From a virus, in IMG/VR virus record IMGVR_UViG_3300031772_000100, positions 1 through 39,952 of that record: a stretch of 39,952 bases of DNA, one strand, 5' to 3'. A model generated the notes under the pieces. It ran no database searches and was not told the origin of the DNA. It saw nothing but the letters and a program-made list of their open reading frames with translations. Within the stretch, counting starts at the first letter, position 1. Each line of letters opens with the position of its first letter. Below are positions 6,375 through 13,539 of the stretch, in pieces. A program made the position numbers and the translations under genes.

Positions 6375-6571
6375 TTTTCCAGCACCTATTCTCCGCAGTT
6401 GCTACCACATCGCAGTGGTCGTGTGTTATGCTGAGACTGCGGCAGACCTTCCTCAGTGGGGAGGCGGCGCGCTGCCGCACGCACCGCCTCCCGTTCAAGG
6501 AGGGCCTGCCACTGCGTCGTCAAACGCCCGGGGGTGGTTACCTGACACGCGCGCGGTAGCAGGCGGCTCCG
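6375..6571. other. Gap of about 200 bases with a GC-rich hairpin
   Basis: No convincing gene. GGAGGCGG (6458-6465) and CCGCCTCC (6482-6489) form an 8-bp stem with an internal GCGGC/GCCGC pairing. A minus-strand frame of 44 codons or fewer follows directly after the stop of the gene at 6572, but has no good start. An RNA element in the early transcript is possible. Confidence 0.35.
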
Positions 6572-6778
6572 TCAGTCCCTGGGATCGATGGCGTAGGGCA
6601 GGCGCGTGTCCACGAGCTGGCCGCGGCCGTCGGTGTCGGGGTGGCGCTCATCGTAATCGTTGATGATGCACCTCAGCGCCATCGACTCGTTGCCCTCGAA
6701 GCGGCGGGCCACGGCCTTGACCACGGAGTCCTGCGTGGGGTAGATGACGTATGTCTTGCTGAATGATTGTTCGCTCAT
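6572..6778 (-). CDS. Ribbon-helix-helix-like small protein, first gene of the early operon
   Basis: 68 residues, ATG at 6776-6778 behind GAGGTAACG. A short strand (KTYVIYP) is followed by two helices (QDSVVKAVARRFEG, ESMALRCIINDYDE), the layout of an Arc/MetJ-type ribbon-helix-helix DNA-binding protein. It lies about 30 bases downstream of the predicted start point of the leftward promoter, the position where Cro-like or anti-repressor genes sit in temperate phages. Fold assignment is by eye. Confidence 0.6.
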   Translation of the reverse strand: MSEQSFSKTYVIYPTQDSVVKAVARRFEGNESMALRCIINDYDERHPDTDGRGQLVDTRLPYAIDPRD

Positions 6779-6812
6779 CGTTACCTCGCGTTGGCTAATG
6801 GTTCCTACAGGA

Positions 6813-6841
6813 TACATTGTACCACAGAGTACATTGAATGT
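6813..6841. promoter_or_regulatory. Paired operator-like dyads over the early promoter
   Basis: TACATTGTA (6813-6821) covers the -10 element and ACATTGAATGT (6831-6841) covers the -35 element; each is a perfect odd-centred palindrome and the centres are 19 bases apart, close to two helical turns. They share the half-site ACATT. The likely ligand is the repressor encoded beside them. Confidence 0.6.
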
Positions 6842-6844
6842 CAA
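6816..6844 (-). promoter_or_regulatory. Leftward early promoter, sigma-70 type
   Basis: On the minus strand TTGACA (6844-6839) and TACAAT (6821-6816) are separated by exactly 17 bases. Transcription would start near 6809 and enter the early operon at 6778. It lies between the divergently placed repressor and the early genes, and two dyads overlap it. Confidence 0.8.
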
Positions 6845-6903
6845 TAGGTGGCAACGTGAATTTCCCAATGGAAACGAAACTTGTGGTATCGTTGTGTCGC
6901 CCT

Positions 6904-7302
6904 ATGACAACATTCAGCGACTGGTTGCAGAACGAGATGAAGATGCGTGGCTTGTCGCAGTCGGACTTGGCGCACAGGGCAGGCGTGACGCGAGCTGCCA
7001 TCAATCGGGTATTGACGGAGACGCGCGGAGCGGGTCCTGATTTATGCGTGGGTGTTGCTCGGGCGCTTGGCTATCAGCCCGACGATGTGTTCAGAATTGC
7101 GGGGTTATTGCCGAAGGGGGAAAACGCCCGTACCGCGTTAGCTGACCAGATGCTGGCTATCTTCGATGGTCTGCCGCCAGATGTTCAAGAACAGCTTGTC
7201 TACATCGCGCTGGGGCTTGGGCATCGAGAGCAAAGCAAATCCGAAGAATCATCTTCAGAACATGGCACCGCAAAACGCGGCAGAATGCGCGCGGAGACGT
7301 GA
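6904..7302 (+). CDS. XRE-family phage repressor
   Basis: 132 residues from ATG at 6904; upstream in-frame ATGs at 6838 and 6868 are possible but the first overlaps the operators, and no start has a good ribosome-binding site. Residues ~16-40 form the helix-turn-helix (LSQSDLAHRAGVTRAAINRVL), followed by ALGYQPDDVFRIAGLLP typical of XRE repressors. There is no S24 peptidase part, so the protein would not self-cleave in the SOS response. It is transcribed away from the early operon. The C-terminal ~25 residues are Ser/Glu/Arg-rich. Confidence 0.85.
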   Translation: MTTFSDWLQNEMKMRGLSQSDLAHRAGVTRAAINRVLTETRGAGPDLCVGVARALGYQPDDVFRIAGLLPKGENARTALADQMLAIFDGLPPDVQEQLVYIALGLGHREQSKSEESSSEHGTAKRGRMRAET

Positions 7303-7431
7303 GTTCCTGTGATTGACACTCTGATACCTGTCGGCAACGAAAACCCCGCTCCGATTGAATCAAAACGTTTTGGTTGATCTTCTGGTGTGGCAGTGTGGGT
7401 GCGGCGGCGGGCGTCTGTCTCGGGTGTGACA

Positions 7432-7475
7432 TTGGACCCTCCGGTGATGGTGAGAACAATAGAACGCACGTTCTA
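7432..7475 (+). promoter_or_regulatory. Promoter with LexA/DinR-type box before the membrane protein-integrase operon
   Basis: TTGGAC (7432-7437), 17 bases, AACAAT (7455-7460) form a moderate promoter. It is joined at 7460-7475 by TAGAACGCACGTTCTA, a perfect 6-4-6 palindrome holding GAAC-N4-GTTC, the LexA box of Gram-positive and some other phyla. In this position a bound LexA would block transcription, so the operon may be SOS-inducible. A 12-bp palindrome, CAAAACGTTTTG, also lies at 7361-7372. Confidence 0.6.
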
Positions 7476-7516
7476 ATCATATCACGCCCGACGTTGTATG
7501 TCAAGGGGGTGGCAGC

Positions 7517-7846
7517 ATGCAGGAACCAGTCTATGCCGGCTTGGCGCTCGTGGCCATCGTCGTGGTGTTGGTAGGCATGGTTGTCGTAGTCACCAACAGA
7601 GACAGACGGCTGGCAGCCGACCCATGCGTGGAGCAGGACACACCCCGCAGCAAGCGCCGGTGGTACAATCAGCCGGTTGGGTGTGCCGGACTGCTGTTCC
7701 TGCTGATGATCGTGGCGGCGGGTGTGTCTAGCCATTGGCGTCTGACGATAGACTCTGTGTTCGGCGCGTTTCTGACATGTGCTGTGTGGTGTGGCATCCT
7801 CGGGATCTTCTACCACTTCAAGGACAAGCGACGTAAGGCACCATGA
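7517..7846 (+). CDS. Membrane protein, about three transmembrane helices
   Basis: 109 residues after GGGGGTGGCAGC. Helices at roughly 7-26 (GLALVAIVVVLVGMVVVV), 55-70 (AGLLFLLMIVAAG) and 80-100 (VFGAFLTCAVWCGILGIF); basic ends. Its stop overlaps the integrase start (ATGA), so the two are translationally coupled. I do not recognise a family; superinfection exclusion or a membrane role tied to lysogeny are guesses from location only. Confidence 0.7.
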   Translation: MQEPVYAGLALVAIVVVLVGMVVVVTNRDRRLAADPCVEQDTPRSKRRWYNQPVGCAGLLFLLMIVAAGVSSHWRLTIDSVFGAFLTCAVWCGILGIFYHFKDKRRKAP

Positions 7847-8967
7847 AGCGTCGCGCCAACGGGGAGGGCAGCCTGTACCTGCGCAAGGACGGCCGCTGGT
7901 GCGCCTACGTCACGGTCGGCGGCCATCGTCTCTACCACTATGCCCGTACCCAGCGCGCGTGTGTGACCTGGCTGACCGAGGCCAGGCACGCCGGCGACGG
8001 GATCTCCCTGGACGCCAACCGCGTCACGCTGGCGCAGTACCTGCGACAGTGGCTGGACATCGCGCGGCGCGGGCTGGCTACAGCCACCGGGGCGCAGTAC
8101 GAAAGCACCATCCGCCTGCACATCGTCCCGCTGCTGGGCATGGTGCGCCTGGGCAAGCTGCGCAGCGGCGATATCCAGTCCCTGTATGCCGTGCTGCATG
8201 ACCGCTTTAGCGGACATAGCGGTGCGGGCGCCGACACGATCCACGTCGTACACGCGATCCTGTCGCGCAGTCTCAGGCAGGCAGTCGCCTGGGGTTTCCT
8301 GGCCCGCTCGCCGGCGGTCGGGGTGACGCTGCCGAGACGGCGCCGGCGCGAGGTGACGACGCTCTCAGTAGAGCAGGTGCGCACGCTGCTGCAGGCAGCC
8401 CACGGCCATCGCTTCGAGGCGCTGTTCGTGCTGGCCATCAACACAGGCATGCGACACGGGGAACTGCTCGGTTTGCGCTGGCCGGATGTCGATTGGCACG
8501 GCGGGACCCTGCGCGTCCAGCGACAGTGGACACAGGGCGGATACGTGGCGCCGAAGACGGCAGGATCCGAGCGCCTGCTGCCGCTGGGTCCCGATACGTT
8601 GGCCGCTCTGCGTGCGCACCGGGAGCGGCAACGCTTCGCCCTAGCCGCTAAAGCGGTTATGGACACGGAGGTCGTATTCTGCAATGCCCAGGGCCAGGCG
8701 CTCGACCGTAGCACCACGCTGGAGGCGTTCCATCGGCTACTGGCGGTCGCCGGTCTGCCGCGCCTGCGCTTCCACGACCTGCGCCACACGGCCGCGACGC
8801 TGATGCTGGAGCAGGGCGTGCACCCGAAGGTGGTGCAGGAACGGCTGGGCCACGCCAGTATCAGCATGACATTGGACACGTACAGCCACGTGACACCCGG
8901 GCTGCAGCAGGCGGCCGCCGATGCGCTGGATGCGCGCATTGCTGTCAAACCCCTCGCAGTGATGTAA
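7843..8967 (+). CDS. int: Tyrosine-type phage integrase
   Basis: 374 residues; inserts and excises the prophage at attachment sites. N-terminal arm-binding domain (GEGSLYLRKDGRWCAYV, residues ~7-23), a SAM-like core-binding domain (~60-160), and a catalytic domain with all expected residues: Arg204 (TGMRHGE), Lys238 (APKTAGSER), His311 and Arg314 (HDLRHTAATL), His337 (LGHASI) and nucleophile Tyr347 (DTYSHV). Length is normal. Coupled to the upstream membrane protein by ATGA. Confidence 0.95.
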   Translation: MKRRANGEGSLYLRKDGRWCAYVTVGGHRLYHYARTQRACVTWLTEARHAGDGISLDANRVTLAQYLRQWLDIARRGLATATGAQYESTIRLHIVPLLGMVRLGKLRSGDIQSLYAVLHDRFSGHSGAGADTIHVVHAILSRSLRQAVAWGFLARSPAVGVTLPRRRRREVTTLSVEQVRTLLQAAHGHRFEALFVLAINTGMRHGELLGLRWPDVDWHGGTLRVQRQWTQGGYVAPKTAGSERLLPLGPDTLAALRAHRERQRFALAAKAVMDTEVVFCNAQGQALDRSTTLEAFHRLLAVAGLPRLRFHDLRHTAATLMLEQGVHPKVVQERLGHASISMTLDTYSHVTPGLQQAAADALDARIAVKPLAVM

Positions 8968-9013
8968 TCCCCCACCAGTTTCCAAACTCGTGCCAAATTG
9001 CCCCGTTTGCCTA

Positions 9014-9042
9014 TTGACATTATACACAATATAGTGTATAAT
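9014..9042 (+). promoter_or_regulatory. Consensus promoter with embedded inverted repeat
   Basis: TTGACA (9014-9019), 17 bases, TATAAT (9037-9042): a full sigma-70 consensus. ATTATACAC (9019-9027) and GTGTATAAT (9034-9042) are perfect 9-bp inverted repeats spaced by six bases, covering spacer and -10. A dimeric repressor bound here would shut the promoter. The dyad differs from those at 6813-6841, so another regulator may be involved. It drives the two small genes downstream. Confidence 0.85.
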
Positions 9043-9079
9043 ATAGTCAAGAGTAAGGAACACACACAAGGAGCCGGAA

Positions 9080-9337
9080 ATGAAAACGACAAAAGCGACG
9101 GTAAACGGATACAAGATGACACTGGTGGTAATAGAGGCGGGCGAGAAGGTGAAGGATATCCGCAATCAGCTCGGTGCTGAAATCAATGATTTCAACGCGG
9201 CGCGACGTGGAATTGATTGGACTGAGGAAGCCGATTACGCGGCGCAGTATCCGAAAACCTACGCGGCCATCAAGGCCGCCGGGATCGACATCAGCAACGC
9301 GGTTGCCATCGCTGAGTGGTTCCCTGGCGCATTGTGA
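9080..9337 (+). CDS. Hypothetical protein (85 aa)
   Basis: ATG after AAGGAGCCGGAA. The product begins MKTTKATVNGYKMTLVVIE, with a short beta region and then helices (VKDIRNQLGAEINDFNAARRG; an aromatic/Ala-rich C-terminal helix). No Cys and no membrane segment. It sits under a very strong, apparently regulated promoter in the lysogeny region, so it may be expressed from the prophage. No family recognised. Confidence 0.65.
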   Translation: MKTTKATVNGYKMTLVVIEAGEKVKDIRNQLGAEINDFNAARRGIDWTEEADYAAQYPKTYAAIKAAGIDISNAVAIAEWFPGAL

Positions 9338-9354
9338 GATCAAGGAGAGAAGAA

Positions 9355-9681
9355 ATGGCACGCACACCCGCAAGCTACTATGTGAAGTTTGATACCTACT
9401 GGCAGCACAGCCCGGATCGGTTCGCCGGGCCGTTCGCTAGCCGTGACGATGCTCAGGCCGCGATTGACGCGGCGCTGAATGACCCGCAGTCGAAGGCTGT
9501 GATGTACGGCCAGCACGCCACTGACATTAAGCACGGCGTCCGCATCTATGGCATTCTGTCGCGGTCTGAGGCCCGGCGCGACGGCCTGCGGCTGGACTGG
9601 GACGCGGAGCAGAACTGTATCGGCAAGCGCATTCCAGTCAGCACGGATGATCTATTTGAGCTGGAGCAGGTATTACCGTAG
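9355..9681 (+). CDS. Hypothetical protein (108 aa)
   Basis: ATG at 9355 behind AAGGAGAGAAGAA is preferred over the earlier GTG/ATG frame opening at 9316, which overlaps the gene before. Sequence features: aromatic N-terminus (YYVKFDTYWQHSP), DDAQAAIDAAL helix, and a C-terminal acidic segment. The stop TAG falls within the first copy of the dyad repeat described at 9679-9698. Function unknown. Confidence 0.65.
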   Translation: MARTPASYYVKFDTYWQHSPDRFAGPFASRDDAQAAIDAALNDPQSKAVMYGQHATDIKHGVRIYGILSRSEARRDGLRLDWDAEQNCIGKRIPVSTDDLFELEQVLP

Positions 9682-9698
9682 CTGTCAGATAGCTGTCA
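9679..9698. repeat. AGCTGTC dyad, copy 1
   Basis: TAGCTGTCAGATAGCTGTCA differs at one base from the copy at 9851-9870. It overlaps the stop codon of the gene ending at 9681. The internal dyad is imperfect in this copy. Confidence 0.7.
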
Positions 9699-9707
9699 AA
9701 CAGGGCG

Positions 9708-9732
9708 ACTCAGGCGGGTTTTGCGCCTGAGT
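9708..9732 (+). terminator. Hairpin terminator after the plus-strand small genes
   Basis: ACTCAGGCG (9708-9716) and CGCCTGAGT (9724-9732) form a perfect 9-bp stem with a 7-base loop, followed by TTGAGG on the plus strand. The U-run is short. On the minus strand the hairpin is followed by CGCC, so it would work mainly for the plus-strand operon. Confidence 0.6.
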
Positions 9733-9850
9733 TTGAGGCTGTCACATCTGAGGGCCTTAAGGCTCGGCAGCCGCGAGCCGTCTGAACCCCTTCGGAATCT
9801 GCGTAGTTGAGCGTATCATCTGTTCTCGGCGTGCCATCTGAACGAGGCGT

Positions 9851-9870
9851 TAGCTGTCAGACAGCTGTCA
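9851..9870. repeat. AGCTGTC dyad, copy 2
   Basis: TAGCTGTCAGACAGCTGTCA contains a perfect odd-centred palindrome, AGCTGTC-A-GACAGCT. The start-to-start distance to copy 1 is 172 bases. A protein-binding site (integrase arm or regulator) or a recombination site is likely. Confidence 0.7.
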
Positions 9871-10065
9871 TAACCGCGTAGCGGATATAGCGTAGATGTT
9901 TGCGCGAACACTCAACGGTTCAGCGGCGGAAGCCTCACATGATGGCGGTTCTCCCCGGCCCCCCCCACCGCCAGTCCTTCTGTCAGCCGGGTTGTATTCG
10001 CGGTGTATCTGACCAGGGTACCTCGCGAGTCTTCTGACCGGATCATCCGCAGTTTGGTCACTCAT
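9868..10065 (-). CDS. Possible small protein (65 aa)
   Basis: ATG at 10063-10065 follows AAGGGGGAGC, a strong ribosome-binding site, and the frame (MSDQTADDPVRRLARYPG…) runs to TAA at 9868-9870. It contains a poly-Gly stretch, no domain that I recognise, and it overlaps the dyad-rich region. It would be the last gene of the late leftward operon. Weakly supported. Confidence 0.3.
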   Translation of the reverse strand: MSDQTADDPVRRLARYPGQIHREYNPADRRTGGGGGRGEPPSCEASAAEPLSVRANIYAISATRL

Positions 10066-10171
10066 GCTCCCCCTTCGCAACAATGCAGGCAATTGCCAGC
10101 ACGTTGTTCCTCGGGGACGCAACCTCAGCATACCACATGTCGCGCGCGCCGTCGCAAGTCTGTCGCAACCA

Positions 10172-11083
10172 TCACGCCAATGCCTCGCTCCGGCTCATGA
10201 TGCTCAGTGCGCCGTTCTGCAGAACGCCGAACGATTGCCGCATGACCGGCGTTGACGATCGATCCATCAACTGCGAGTAGGCCAGTTTCGCAGGATCGGC
10301 CAGCATGCCGATGTTGGCAATCACGTGGAGCCCACTGTCATCCCAACCGCGGGCGTCATGATGTTCGTGGAAGGTCAAAATGTGCTGCCCGTGCTTGCGC
10401 GCCAGGTTATTTGCGACGCTCAGTTGATTGCGCCCGAAGGAATTGGGATGCGTCACGCGCCATTCGCCCGTTGGTGTGTCAACGATGCAGTAGCCATAAA
10501 TGCTGACCTGCACATTATCCGGCCCCCCCAGTCGCGACAGGAATATAGCCGCCAGCGTCTCTTCACTCTCGCGCCCGCTCAGTGCCTTCAGTAACCGCGC
10601 GTCGTGGTTGCCCATCAGAATTCGAATATCCGTGAACCAGTCCGCCCACAATGCCATCATGTACAGCGCCGCGGTCTTGTCCGCTTCCGGCGGCGGTGGC
10701 GTCACCAGGGCCTCATAGTGCCCATACGCCTGCATGTCAAACACATCACCGCCGATCAATAGGTTCTTTATACCCCGCGCCCTTGCGGTCACGGCCACCT
10801 CGCCGCATAACTCCCAGTCCGCCAGCGGCAGGTGCAGATCGCCGGCTATCACCCAGTCACCCGCCAGCCGCCAGAAATCCCGATACTTGCGCACCCACGG
10901 CGGTTTGTTCCCTTGCTGGTGAGCGTCGCTCGTAATGTTGCACTGTCGGGCCTTCGCGCGCAGGCTCGCCCAGGTGAACGGTACTCCGAATGCCTCCGTG
11001 AGTATGTCTGCTGCCGCCGCCCAACTGTGGCCGGCTGCCATCAATTGTCGTAGCGCCTCCACCTGTTCCGGTGTCCAGCGCAT
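10172..11083 (-). CDS. Calcineurin-like metallophosphoesterase
   Basis: 303 residues. The N-terminal ~50 residues look like a small HTH/SANT-type helical module (WTPEQVEALRQLMAAGHSW). The catalytic part has GDLH (81-84), GGDVFD (111-116), GNHD (158-161), an H at the start of THPNSFG, and HEHHD (239-243), which would bind two metal ions and hydrolyse phosphoesters. Phages carry such enzymes as nucleases or phosphatases; the substrate is unknown. It is at the distal end of the tail operon. The next gene starts ten bases upstream. Confidence 0.8.
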   Translation of the reverse strand: MRWTPEQVEALRQLMAAGHSWAAAADILTEAFGVPFTWASLRAKARQCNITSDAHQQGNKPPWVRKYRDFWRLAGDWVIAGDLHLPLADWELCGEVAVTARARGIKNLLIGGDVFDMQAYGHYEALVTPPPPEADKTAALYMMALWADWFTDIRILMGNHDARLLKALSGRESEETLAAIFLSRLGGPDNVQVSIYGYCIVDTPTGEWRVTHPNSFGRNQLSVANNLARKHGQHILTFHEHHDARGWDDSGLHVIANIGMLADPAKLAYSQLMDRSSTPVMRQSFGVLQNGALSIMSRSEALA

Positions 11084-11093
11084 TAGCCCCGCC

Positions 11094-11732
11094 CTATGTA
11101 GTATCGCCGATTATCGTTTCGATAGTGATAACCATGTCGGTCATCATGTCTCGTGCATTCGTTAGTACCGGCACAATTCCCGCCAGTATCTCCCGCAACT
11201 GCTGTTCCGTCGGCGTCGCCGGTATTGGCATCGGCTCAGGTAATGGTTCCGGCGTCGGGTCTGGCGTCGGCGCCGGCGCGGCTTCACCTTCCTGGAAGAC
11301 CACGTAAAACGAGTGGTGGCCGCGCGTATTGCCCGGCGCCTCGTCCGGGTGATCCGTCCGTAGGTTGTAGACACGATCCGATGGGCCGTCACCGAGCACC
11401 CATACCGTGGCGATCTGGCCGAGACCCAGGCCGATATTGCTGCCCGGCTCCCCGGCCCGCTTGTCTACCGCCACTGGCCGAGCCGGTTCCGCTGGTGTGC
11501 GTCCTACCCAGTCCCATCCTATTGGGATGCCATAAACGCGCTTGCCCTGGGCGTCTAACACATCGAGATAGACATGATGGTTCCCGCCGTTTTCGTCCGG
11601 CGTTAGGTGATGCACGCCGATGCAGCGATAACGGGCGCCGCCAACCTTCTGGATCTTGACGCCATAAGACGCTGCATCATTCTGCCCCTGTTGTCTGAGG
11701 AATGCCCGGTTATAGGCCAGAAAGTCAAACAT
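11094..11732 (-). CDS. Tail-region protein with N-terminal beta-rich domain and Pro-rich linker
   Basis: 212 residues; start overlaps the upstream stop (TGATG). Residues 1-150 hold YRCIGVHHLTPDENGG, YGIPIGWDWVG and GNTRGHHSFYVVFQ, a beta-rich domain I have seen in phage or secreted proteins but cannot name. Residues ~150-172 are a Pro/Thr-rich linker of PTPDPTPEPLPEP type. The C-terminus is helical (LREILAGIVPVLTN). The linker suggests a surface or cell-wall-facing protein; a carbohydrate-binding or wall-binding role is possible. Confidence 0.6.
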   Translation of the reverse strand: MFDFLAYNRAFLRQQGQNDAASYGVKIQKVGGARYRCIGVHHLTPDENGGNHHVYLDVLDAQGKRVYGIPIGWDWVGRTPAEPARPVAVDKRAGEPGSNIGLGLGQIATVWVLGDGPSDRVYNLRTDHPDEAPGNTRGHHSFYVVFQEGEAAPAPTPDPTPEPLPEPMPIPATPTEQQLREILAGIVPVLTNARDMMTDMVITIETIIGDTT

Positions 11733-12841
11733 CAGCTCACCGTCCTTGTCACATCCGCACTCACGTTGAATGTGCCTTCACCCATCGTCTGCACCAGAAC
11801 GCCGGTCGAGCGTATCACCTGCACGTCGTAGTAGAGGCCCGCCACCTCGTCCAGTTTCGCCAATTCCGCAGCCGCGACGGTAATCGTCAGCGCACCGGTT
11901 GTGGCATTGACCATAGTGAGAAGCGCATTCGTCTTGGTCGTCGCCGCCTCGCCGTTGATGTATAGCAGGCCATCGGTTGTGCCGCTTGCGGGATTGGAGA
12001 GAAGTACCTGAAGAATGGCCGCCGTGTCCGCATCGCCCTTGTTGGTTTTCGCAGTCCAATAGACCTTGACCCAGGTAGATGCGAAATCGCCCAGCCCCGT
12101 CAGCGCCGCCACCAGCGTGTCACCGCGATGCGCCGTGATATCATCAGCTGCAACCGTCGCCGCCAGTGAGGCCGCACTTTGCGTGAGCGTGCGCGTCGCA
12201 TAGGTCCATATGTCCGCCGGCTCCGCTCCATCCAACTGGTCGCTCAGTGTCTCCAATGTGTCGCCGTCGGCGCCGACGCGGGCGATCTGCGTTGCGCCGG
12301 TATCCGTCGCCTTGACCGGGAAGGCCGTAGATTCATCGAATTTCGCACTGGTGATGGCGTCGTCAGCGAGTCCGGCGCTCGTGACCGTCGGCACCGTGAT
12401 ATTGGTCAGCGTCGTCGCGCCAGTGGCCGCCTTGATATTGGCGAAGTCGAGGCCCGCCTCGCCGGTACTGCTTACATCCAGCGCATTCGCTGGCGTCGTG
12501 CTGCGCACCAGGTCATCAAGAGCTACGGTGGTCACGTCAAACTGGAGGATGTCCACGCCCGTCACGCCGCCGACGACGCCGGTGATGCGGATGCAATACG
12601 ACTTCCCCGCCTCGAAGCCGTTGGCGGTCGTGATTGCCAGTTGCGCCGAGTAGAAGCCAGTACAGTTGGCTCCATCATGCGCGGCGAAACTGCCGGTGAG
12701 CAATGGGGCAGTTGTGAGGTCTTCGTAGACTCTAAATCCGGGGACCGCGTCGGCCGCAACTGCAGCCCCGGTACTTGGAGTGTGTGTATTGCAGTACACT
12801 GTCAGGTTACTGGAAAGCTTTATCATTCCAACATAGGCCAT
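11732..12841 (-). CDS. Tail fibre/baseplate-like structural protein
   Basis: 369 residues, Thr/Ala/Ser/Gly-rich, with few charged residues. After a beta domain (1-110) there are quasi-repeats of ANALDVSSTGEAGLDFANI, TTLTNITVPTVTSAG and DTGATQIARVGADGDTLE type, as in baseplate upper proteins and fibres. The C-terminal third is again beta-rich (YWTAKTNKGDADTAAI, FNVSADVTRTVS). Coupled to the downstream gene by TGATG. Likely virion surface. Confidence 0.65.
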   Translation of the reverse strand: MAYVGMIKLSSNLTVYCNTHTPSTGAAVAADAVPGFRVYEDLTTAPLLTGSFAAHDGANCTGFYSAQLAITTANGFEAGKSYCIRITGVVGGVTGVDILQFDVTTVALDDLVRSTTPANALDVSSTGEAGLDFANIKAATGATTLTNITVPTVTSAGLADDAITSAKFDESTAFPVKATDTGATQIARVGADGDTLETLSDQLDGAEPADIWTYATRTLTQSAASLAATVAADDITAHRGDTLVAALTGLGDFASTWVKVYWTAKTNKGDADTAAILQVLLSNPASGTTDGLLYINGEAATTKTNALLTMVNATTGALTITVAAAELAKLDEVAGLYYDVQVIRSTGVLVQTMGEGTFNVSADVTRTVS

Positions 12842-12855
12842 ACGTCACCTCACAT

Positions 12856-12883
12856 TTGCATCTACAACTAATCGTGATATAAT
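12856..12883 (+). promoter_or_regulatory. Promoter of the HNH gene
   Basis: TTGCAT (12856-12861), 16 bases, TATAAT (12878-12883) on the plus strand, followed by GGAGGT before the ATG at 12917. The inserted endonuclease therefore carries its own promoter, as expected for a gene facing against its surroundings. Confidence 0.6.
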
Positions 12884-12916
12884 CTTGGCAGTATCCTGAT
12901 ATGGAGGTACATTCTG

Positions 12917-13528
12917 ATGTTGTGCGCCTGTGGTTGTGGTAAAGAAACTCGTTTGGCTCGACAGACATCCACAAAGGTCGGATGGGTGAAAGGTCAGCCG
13001 TTGCGGTACATTTGCGGACATAGCGGCCACAAGAAGACCCTGCCAATGCCAGATAGGTTTTGGGCGAAGGTTGATAAGTCTGGCGGTTCCGATGCGTGCT
13101 GGCCTTGGATGGGTGCTACGATGCCTAAAGGGTACGGCGAAATCGAGATCAATGGGCGACCACAGTTGACGCATCGTATTGCGTATCAACTGAGCATCGG
13201 GCCTATTCCTGATGGCTTGTTCGTCTGTCATCATTGTGACAATCGGCGGTGCTGCAATCCGGCGCATCTGTTTGTCGGCACCAACACGGATAATATGCGC
13301 GATTGCGCCCAGAAGGGAAGAAATGGCGCCAAGAACCACCCGGAGAATATGGCACGCGGAACGCACAATGGTAACTCGCGATTGACCGAAGAAGTTGTCC
13401 GTGCCATTCGCGCCGACTATGCCAGAATGCCACGGCCCAATCAAAGACAACTTGGGCGCGAATATGGCACAAGCGGAACCACTATCGCTGCTGTTGTGAA
13501 GCGAAAAACCTGGGCGCATGTTGTCTAA
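12917..13528 (+). CDS. HNH homing-type endonuclease
   Basis: 203 residues after TATGGAGGTACATTCTG. N-terminal zinc-finger-like CACGCGKET; HNH core with THRIAYQ, VCHHCDNRRCCNPAHLFVG and TDNMRD; C-terminal HTH (RLTEEVVRAIRADY, LGREYGTSGTTIAAV). It is the only plus-strand gene in the structural region and sits between two tail genes, the usual pattern of a free-standing homing endonuclease that spreads by cutting phages without it. Confidence 0.9.
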   Translation: MLCACGCGKETRLARQTSTKVGWVKGQPLRYICGHSGHKKTLPMPDRFWAKVDKSGGSDACWPWMGATMPKGYGEIEINGRPQLTHRIAYQLSIGPIPDGLFVCHHCDNRRCCNPAHLFVGTNTDNMRDCAQKGRNGAKNHPENMARGTHNGNSRLTEEVVRAIRADYARMPRPNQRQLGREYGTSGTTIAAVVKRKTWAHVV

Positions 13529-13539
13529 TCTCACCTCAC

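Larger units (their letters stand above)
9682..10171. other. Repeat- and dyad-rich non-coding region, candidate attachment region
   Basis: About 490 bases without a strong gene. It starts with a terminator hairpin (9708-9732), then holds a GCCTTAAGGC palindrome (9754-9763), a 6-bp hairpin GGCTCG/CGAGCC (9761-9779), the two AGCTGTC dyads (9679-9698, 9851-9870) and many scattered TCTGA/TCAGA pentamers. Dyads and repeats near an integrase are what a phage attachment site with arm sites looks like, but no core can be named without the host junction. A weak minus-strand ORF lies in the right part. Confidence 0.4.

Noticed and set aside
7938-9122. A 394-codon minus-strand ORF opposite the integrase
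   Set aside because: Long antisense frame in GC-rich DNA; Ser/Arg/Cys-rich product, while the plus strand has all integrase catalytic residues.
9682-10171. Possible tRNA gene in the non-coding stretch
   Set aside because: No T-arm consensus or clover-leaf pairing could be found by eye.
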